A stretch of DNA of 64,000 nucleotides from contig NZ_MWUJ01000006.1 in NCBI RefSeq assembly GCF_002210225.1, positions 1-64,000 on the forward strand, read 5' to 3'. Source of the stretch: Geofilum rhodophaeum (lineage in GTDB: Bacteria; Bacteroidota; Bacteroidia; Bacteroidales; Marinilabiliaceae). The notes under the pieces are model-generated. The model had not been told where the DNA came from. It did not search any database and worked only from the letters and a program-made list of their open reading frames with translations. The translations under genes were made by a program, and so were the position numbers. How positions within the stretch are numbered: the first letter of the stretch is position 1; the number at the start of each line of letters is the position of its first letter. Positions 58,974 through 64,000 of the stretch are shown piece after piece.

Positions 58974-60169
58974 GGTGACTGCGGGTTTTCGAGACTCTTT
59001 ATAAAGAGCAGAATAATGAAGGCGCAAGCCAGGGCAAAGACCAGTCCCGTAATGATGAGGGCCTGACCCAGTGTCAACAGGTCGGCCGTCCATCCAAAAA
59101 AGGGCGCAATGACTGCAAAGAAGGCCCTTATTATGAGACTCCTTATCGACAGAACGGTGGCCCGTACTTCGGAGGGCGCCATCACATTCACGATGTTTTT
59201 AAGTACCGGGGTGGCTATGCCCCGTGCCATGTAGAATACAAGTAATACCAGCATGAAAGGCAGCCAGCTGCCTGCGAGTCCCCCCGCCACAAAACCTCCG
59301 GTTATCACCAGGGTGATGAGGGGGATGAGTAGGCGGGAACGCAGGTCTCTTTCTGCCTTCCAGGCCGTAAGGGTAACAAATCCCACCACCAAATTGAGCC
59401 CCGTTGCGGTGACCCCGATGTAAAACTCACTAAAACCAAAGGCGTGCAGTTCGAGCTGGTAGACCCAGGCCATGGTGAGGGTAGCGGTACCTATGAGGGA
59501 AGAGTAAACCAGTCCCCACCGCAGGTCCTTATTCACCACCAAGGCGTAGTGCACAATTTTCAGGATGTCGCGAAATCCGCTTTTTACCTGACGTTGCAAG
59601 CGCTCGGGCTCTACCAGGGTAAGAGCTGCGGGAATGGCCATGAAGGCGATGAAGCTTTGGCCTATAAAGGGGAGGCGCAGGGAGACTTCGGCCAGTGCGC
59701 CGCCAAGAATGGCGCCCAGGGCTTCTGCAAAATTGCCGACCGAGGTGTTGATGCCTTCGTAACGGGTGTATTGATTTTGGCGCTTCTGTGCCTGAAGCGT
59801 GTCGTAGAGCATTGCGGAGTCGGCCCCCGAAATGAGACTCTGGCCAATGCCCAGGGTAACTTCGGCCAGGATGAACCAGAGGTAGCTGCCGGTGGTGGCA
59901 TAAATAACGAAACCCAGGGTGCCGAAGATGCTCCCTGCCAGCAGGGTGGTTTTGCGTCCCAGAATATCGGCCAAATAGCCGGAGGGGATTTCGAACAACA
60001 CTATGGCTATGGAGTAGATGGCTTTCAGGCGGAAGGCCTGTTCGGTAGTGAAGCCCATGTCCTTGTAATACAACATCAGAATGGGCATGGTCAACATGAA
60101 CCATTTGGCGGTCTTGATGATGTACAAACGGGGAATATTTCCTGAAACGGAAGGCCTGATCCAATTCAT
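58964..60169 (-). CDS. Major facilitator superfamily transporter
   Basis: A 401-residue protein with about twelve helices. The start at 60169 (MNWIRPSVSGNIPRLY) is chosen because the upstream extension lacks membrane segments and is antisense to topB. The MFS loop 2-3 motif is present as GYLADILGRKTTLLAGS, and GADSAMLYDTLQAQKRQNQYTRYEGI follows helix 5. The substrate is not known; similar MFS proteins export drugs or metabolites. Its stop lies in a terminator stem shared with the DUF418 gene. Confidence 0.88.
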   Translation of the reverse strand: MNWIRPSVSGNIPRLYIIKTAKWFMLTMPILMLYYKDMGFTTEQAFRLKAIYSIAIVLFEIPSGYLADILGRKTTLLAGSIFGTLGFVIYATTGSYLWFILAEVTLGIGQSLISGADSAMLYDTLQAQKRQNQYTRYEGINTSVGNFAEALGAILGGALAEVSLRLPFIGQSFIAFMAIPAALTLVEPERLQRQVKSGFRDILKIVHYALVVNKDLRWGLVYSSLIGTATLTMAWVYQLELHAFGFSEFYIGVTATGLNLVVGFVTLTAWKAERDLRSRLLIPLITLVITGGFVAGGLAGSWLPFMLVLLVFYMARGIATPVLKNIVNVMAPSEVRATVLSIRSLIIRAFFAVIAPFFGWTADLLTLGQALIITGLVFALACAFIILLFIKSLENPQSPKK

Positions 60170-60246
60170 GCTTCTGTTTTGTGCTGCGAAAGTACAAAAG
60201 AAAGCAGCAAGGGCCAAAAGGTGTTTTCCTGCTCGCCGCATTTGTG

Positions 60247-60254
60247 TATCTTCG
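60247..60254 (+). promoter_or_regulatory. -7 element of topB
   Basis: TATCTTCG, one base from TAnnTTTG, lies 33 bp before the topB ATG at 60288 in the divergent region with the MFS gene. Confidence 0.45.
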
Positions 60255-60287
60255 TAGGTCGAATCCCAAAACAGGAAGAACTGCTTT

Positions 60288-62375
60288 ATGAAGGTGTGTA
60301 TAGCCGAGAAACCCAGCGTAGCCAGAGAACTGGCCCAGATACTTGGCGCCCAGTCGCGCAAGGACGGCTATTATGAGGGCAATGGTTATCAGGTGACCTG
60401 GACTTTTGGACATTTGTGTACCTTAAAGGAACCGCACGACTATTTGGCCGAATGGAGACGCTGGTCGCTGGGTACCCTGCCGATTATTCCTTCCCGTTTT
60501 GGTATAAAGGTGATCGACGACCAGGGGGTGCTGAAGCAGTTTCGGGTGATCGAGCAACTTATGAAATCGGCCGAGGAAGTCATCAATTGCGGGGATGCCG
60601 GTCAGGAAGGGGAGGTGATACAGCGCTGGGTACTGCAAAAGGCCGGTTGCACTTGTCCCGTTAGGCGACTATGGATATCCTCGCTTACGGAGGAGGCTAT
60701 TCGCGAGGGTTTTAACAAGCTGTATGCGGGGAGCGACTTCGATCGGCTTTACGCGGCGGGCAGTGCGCGCGCCATTGGCGACTGGCTGCTGGGTATTAAC
60801 GCTACACGCCTGTATACGCTTAAATTTGGGGGCCAGGGCCAGGTTTTGTCGATTGGTCGTGTGCAGACGCCCACGCTGGCTTTGATTGTTGAACGCCAGA
60901 AAGAGATTGATCATTTTGTACCGCAACCCTATTGGGAATTGAAGACCACATACAAGGAGGTGGTTTTTAACAACACGGAGGGGCGCTACCTGAAGCAGGA
61001 GGAGGCGCTGCAGGCTATGGAGCGCATTAAGGGCAAGCTCTTTGAAGTGACCGGTTTCGGGCGTAAAAAGGGCAAGGAGGCGGCGCCTCGTTTGTTCGAC
61101 CTGACCTCGCTGCAGGTGGAGTGCAACCGCAAATTCTCTTTTTCGGCCGACGATACGCTGAAGCTTATTCAGCAGTTGTATGAGAAAAAACTGACCACCT
61201 ATCCCAGGGTAGATACTACCTTTCTGAGTAACGATATGTATCCCAAAATCGGGGGCATACTTAAGGGACTCAAGCCTTATGAGCAGCTCTGTGCTCCGGT
61301 CTTGGCCAAAAAGATTCCGAAATCGAAGAAGGTTTTCGACGATACCAAGGTGACCGACCACCACGCCATTATTCCCACAGGCCAAAATCCGCCTTCGTCG
61401 CTGAGTCGCGACGAGAAGCTGGTATTCGATTTGGTGGCCCGGCGCTTTATCGCAGCCTTTTATCCCGATGCCATCATCAATACCACCACCGTGGAGGGAC
61501 GGGTGGAGGATGTCAATTTTAAGGCCACCGGAAAACAAATTCTGGACCCGGGTTGGCGGGTGGTGCTGAAAATGAGTCAGGGTAAAGGAGAGGAGGGCGT
61601 ATTGCCCGAATTTACCAAGGGCGAAAAGGGGGAACATACGCCCGATTTGCAGCAGAAGGAAACCCAGCCGCCCAAGCCTTTTACGGAGGCTACCTTGCTG
61701 CGGGCGATGGAAACGGCGGGCAAACAGGTGGATGATGAGGAGTTGCGCGATGTGATGAAGGAAAACGGCATTGGTCGCCCCTCCACGCGGGCCGCCATCA
61801 TCGAGACCCTCTTTAAGCGGCGCTACATTACCCGAAATCGCAAGAGTCTTGCTCCTACACCCATTGGCACCCAGCTGATTGATACCATTCGCAATGAGGC
61901 GGTTAAATCGCCCGAGCTGACGGGCCAGTGGGAAAAGAAATTGCGTGAAATTGAGGAGGGAAAGTACGATCCCGGGGCCTTCATGAATGAATTGAAGCAA
62001 ATGGTGTCGGACATTGTGCATACGGTGCGACTCGAGCCCAGTATTCCGATGATTGCCCCGGTGGAGGAGGAAGCGCCTAAAAAGAGTGCCCCGGCACCTA
62101 AGCCGGAACAGACTGAGCCCTTGTTCTGTCCCCGCTGTAAAAGTGGTAAAATGTTGAAGGGGCGTTTGGCCTGGGGCTGTGAGGATTACGCTAAGGGTTG
62201 CAAGGTGTTGATTCCCTTTGAGTTTATGGGTAAAAAGATCAGTGAAAAGCAAATGGGCGACCTGGTGTTGAAGGGCAAGACTTCGGTCTTAAAAGGTTTT
62301 GTGGATGCCCAGGGGCAGGCGCACAGCGGCAAGCTGAGCTGGGACGCAGATTTCAAGCTGGTGCTGGAGGAGTAG
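60288..62375 (+). CDS. topB: DNA topoisomerase III
   Basis: A 695-residue type IA topoisomerase. The TOPRIM domain starts with VCIAEKPSVARELAQILGA and has NCGDAGQEGEVIQRWVL with its acidic metal site. The catalytic Tyr is Tyr 305 in KKLTTYPRVDTTFLS, and GRPSTRAAIIETLFKRRYI is the conserved region further on. The C-terminus has a zinc-type domain (LFCPRCKSGKMLKGRLAWGCEDY). It decatenates DNA and removes recombination intermediates. The length is typical of the TopB type that is common on chromosomes and integrative elements of Bacteroidota. Confidence 0.94.
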   Translation: MKVCIAEKPSVARELAQILGAQSRKDGYYEGNGYQVTWTFGHLCTLKEPHDYLAEWRRWSLGTLPIIPSRFGIKVIDDQGVLKQFRVIEQLMKSAEEVINCGDAGQEGEVIQRWVLQKAGCTCPVRRLWISSLTEEAIREGFNKLYAGSDFDRLYAAGSARAIGDWLLGINATRLYTLKFGGQGQVLSIGRVQTPTLALIVERQKEIDHFVPQPYWELKTTYKEVVFNNTEGRYLKQEEALQAMERIKGKLFEVTGFGRKKGKEAAPRLFDLTSLQVECNRKFSFSADDTLKLIQQLYEKKLTTYPRVDTTFLSNDMYPKIGGILKGLKPYEQLCAPVLAKKIPKSKKVFDDTKVTDHHAIIPTGQNPPSSLSRDEKLVFDLVARRFIAAFYPDAIINTTTVEGRVEDVNFKATGKQILDPGWRVVLKMSQGKGEEGVLPEFTKGEKGEHTPDLQQKETQPPKPFTEATLLRAMETAGKQVDDEELRDVMKENGIGRPSTRAAIIETLFKRRYITRNRKSLAPTPIGTQLIDTIRNEAVKSPELTGQWEKKLREIEEGKYDPGAFMNELKQMVSDIVHTVRLEPSIPMIAPVEEEAPKKSAPAPKPEQTEPLFCPRCKSGKMLKGRLAWGCEDYAKGCKVLIPFEFMGKKISEKQMGDLVLKGKTSVLKGFVDAQGQAHSGKLSWDADFKLVLEE

Positions 62376-62419
62376 GTTTTTTGTACTTTCCGGCTTGATT
62401 TATTGGGGCTTATTTGTAT

Positions 62420-62560
62420 CCTCTTTTTGAAAACAAAAATAATCTGAGGCCTTGTGTGCTGAGTCCACAAACGATTATGTACTACCGTTTTTCAGGGGAA
62501 AGCATTGAAGTGGTCAGTTTTAGGGGCACCAAAATGAATCCTGAGACTTTAGGCCTGTAG
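62420..62560 (+). pseudogene. Possible C-terminal remnant of a RelE/ParE-type toxin
   Basis: The forward frame reads NNLRPCVLSPQTIMYYRFSG, then ESIEVVSFRGTKMNPETLGL and a stop at 62558. The pattern, a tyrosine strand followed by I-E-V-V-x-F, then T-K-x-N-P-x-x-L at the end, resembles the last beta strands and tail of RelE/ParE toxins (commonly FFDTRQNPxxL). No start, N-terminal half or antitoxin is present; the frame is closed upstream. It could be chance, as the region is short. Confidence 0.3.
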
Positions 62561-62566
62561 ATTAGA

Positions 62567-63184
62567 TTACTTCAACAGCTCAGTGGATGTCATTAATCGG
62601 GCACCTCGTTTTTCCATATCCTTAAAGGCTTTATCGGTATCCTCGGGCTGCAGGTTAACGCCCCGTGTGGCATCGGTCAGCAGATTGGCTTCGTAGCCCA
62701 GTAATAAGGCATCTTTTACCGTGTAGTACACACAATAATCGGCTGCCAGTCCGCATACAAATAAACTCGTAATGCCGTTGCGCTTGAGGTAGGCATGCAG
62801 ACCGGTTTCCTTGAGGTGACCGTTGTCGTAGAAGGCGCTGTACGAATCGATATCGGGGTCGCTGCCTTTAAAAATAACGTTGTTGATGAGGCCTTGGTTG
62901 AGCAAAGGCGATATTTCGGCACCGGGACTCCCCTGTACGCAATGGTCGGGCCACAGCACTTGTTGCTGCCCGTGGAGTCGAATGACTTCTCCTACCTGGC
63001 GATTGTCGTGGTTGGAGGCAAAGCTCCCATGGTTGGCCGGATGCCAGTCGCGCGTAGCCACAATCAGCTTAAAATGCTGTTGAATGTTGTTGATGACGGG
63101 TATGATGGCATCGCCCTGGGGTACGGCCAGCGCACCGCCGGGTAAAAAGTCGTTTTGTACGTCTACGATGAGTAAGGCCTTCAT
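62567..63184 (-). CDS. pncA: Nicotinamidase (bifunctional pyrazinamidase type)
   Basis: A 205-residue enzyme that deamidates nicotinamide to nicotinate for NAD salvage. The catalytic triad is Asp 8 in VDVQNDFLPGGAL, Lys 106 in IFKGSDPDIDSYSAF, and Cys 151 in CGLAADYCVYYT; metal ligands are in TRDWHPANHGSF. The length is usual. It starts 18 bp after the end of pncB on the same strand, so the two form a salvage operon (nicotinamide to nicotinate to nicotinate mononucleotide). Confidence 0.95.
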   Translation of the reverse strand: MKALLIVDVQNDFLPGGALAVPQGDAIIPVINNIQQHFKLIVATRDWHPANHGSFASNHDNRQVGEVIRLHGQQQVLWPDHCVQGSPGAEISPLLNQGLINNVIFKGSDPDIDSYSAFYDNGHLKETGLHAYLKRNGITSLFVCGLAADYCVYYTVKDALLLGYEANLLTDATRGVNLQPEDTDKAFKDMEKRGARLMTSTELLK

Positions 63185-63202
63185 AGGTCTGTTGTTTTGA
63201 GG

Positions 63203-64000
63203 TTATTGCACTTGAAATTTTTGCCGGTAATTCAGTATCAGGTCCATCCGTTTGTTGTAGAGCTGCGCTTCGAGTCCCACGGGATAGAGATGGGGATTGG
63301 TGAGTCGCCGTATGCCGGCATCCAGCTGCTCGAGTTGTTGGGCCCGGCGTTGTCGGATGCTGTTGAGCTCGGGCAAATCGTACACCAGCTGACCCTTTTG
63401 CAGCACAGGCTGCAAAAGATCTTCATAGCGGCTGTTGCAGTTAGCCACGCTCTTGCGCCGGGTGGGGTCGGCGGGGTCAATGAGCAAGGGCAGCTCCGGA
63501 AGGCGGTCACGCTCGTCAAAAATCATGTCGCAGGCCAGCTTATTGTTCTTGTAGAACCTTCTGACCTGCTGTATGCCCGGTATGTTTATCTTAATGGATT
63601 GTTCAGAAAGCTTGATGCGGTCTTCAAAGTCGCCCATATCGTTTTCCATGGCCGCCAGCTTGTACACGCCGCCCAGGGCAGGCTGGTCGTAGGCGGTCAC
63701 CAGTTTGGTGCCAATGCCCCAGATATCGATGGCGGCTTGCTGCTGTTTGAGACTGGCAATCAGGTGTTCGTCCAGGTCGTTGCTGGCCACAATTTTCATA
63801 AAACCGAGACCTGCCGACTCAAGTTTTTGTCGGGCCAGGCGACTCAAATAGGCCAGGTCGCCCGAGTCGAGGCGTAGACCGGTCATTTTATAGCCCTTTT
63901 TCAGCATTTCCTGAGCCACGGTTATGGCGTTGTCTATGCCCTGAGGCGTATGGTAGGTATCTACCAGAAATACCGTATTGTTGGGCATGCTGTCGGCAAA
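63203..64000 (-). CDS. pncB: Nicotinate phosphoribosyltransferase, partial (C-terminal part)
   Basis: The reading frame continues beyond the end of the window (the bases after 63988 add FADS before the first visible Met), so only about 265 C-terminal residues are seen. Motifs are VFLVDTYHTPQGI, LRLDSGDLAYLSRLARQ, the SNDLDEHLIASLK strand and GIGTKLVTAYDQPALGGVYKL, all of the NAPRTase family, with the C-terminal DPTRRKSV. The enzyme makes nicotinate mononucleotide from nicotinate and PRPP. It is followed at 18 bp by pncA. Confidence 0.93.
   Translation of the reverse strand, partial: FADSMPNNTVFLVDTYHTPQGIDNAITVAQEMLKKGYKMTGLRLDSGDLAYLSRLARQKLESAGLGFMKIVASNDLDEHLIASLKQQQAAIDIWGIGTKLVTAYDQPALGGVYKLAAMENDMGDFEDRIKLSEQSIKINIPGIQQVRRFYKNNKLACDMIFDERDRLPELPLLIDPADPTRRKSVANCNSRYEDLLQPVLQKGQLVYDLPELNSIRQRRAQQLEQLDAGIRRLTNPHLYPVGLEAQLYNKRMDLILNYRQKFQVQ

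Noticed and set aside
1-64000. tRNA, rRNA, CRISPR arrays, riboswitches and a replication origin
   Set aside because: I looked for cloverleaf ends, repeat-spacer patterns and DnaA-box clusters and saw none that I can support; long coding regions cover almost all the window.

Overview
The window reads as chromosome of a Bacteroidota bacterium, most likely an environmental polysaccharide-degrading member of Bacteroidia (inference; no rRNA is present). Supporting signs are promoters of the type TTTG-N20-TAnnTTTG, lipoproteins with a short lipobox, C-terminal Por/type IX secretion sorting domains on a GH16 enzyme, a GLUG protein and a CotH protein, LytTR two-component signalling, a SusC-type plug sequence, DUF418, DUF4301 and tricorn-like S41 proteins. 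No tRNA, rRNA or CRISPR array was found.

Region 1 (1-7.1 kb) is accessory. It starts with AT-rich small genes separated by a GC-rich attC-like palindrome, then an IS3 orfA scar, a MORN-repeat protein, a DUF418 membrane protein, a broken GH11 xylanase, a DUF4139 protein carrying a SusC-like plug insertion, and two coiled-coil envelope proteins.

Region 2 (7.08-14.99 kb) is the most unusual part. It is bounded by a perfect 39-bp direct repeat of the 3' end of kdsA (7078-7116 and 14948-14986). Inside are a TPR sensor histidine kinase, a LytTR response regulator, a stand-alone LytTR protein and a run of five exported proteins (tandem-repeat protein, lipoprotein, GLUG/T9SS protein, small secreted protein, outer-membrane barrel). 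Three upstream regions carry ATTCAA-like direct repeats exactly 21 bp apart, the geometry of a LytTR operator. I read it as a self-regulated signal-to-envelope module on a small island.

Region 3 (14.9-39.7 kb) is mostly housekeeping: kdsA and rarA, exported msrA and pcm, truA, a TPR/phosphosulfolactate synthase/DUF368/aroE operon, DUF4301, a FadL-like porin with an SGNH lipoprotein, a tricorn-like S41 protease, a cation-chloride-type APC transporter, mazG, phoH, purC, a GH16-ricin-T9SS enzyme flanked by two copies of one terminator, a membrane-Nudix fusion and a DUF2293 protein.

Region 4 (39.8-64 kb) holds a PurF-like protein lacking the catalytic Cys, a DUF1593 protein, an M16C protease, a cold-shock protein, a rhamnogalacturonan-type degradation cluster (DUF6250, PcRGLX/PL26-like, BNR, small protein, CotH), an RsmI-type methyltransferase, a flavin reductase next to two radical-SAM methylthiotransferases, a second DUF418 protein, an MFS transporter, topB, a possible toxin remnant, and the NAD-salvage pair pncB-pncA; pncB runs off the window end.
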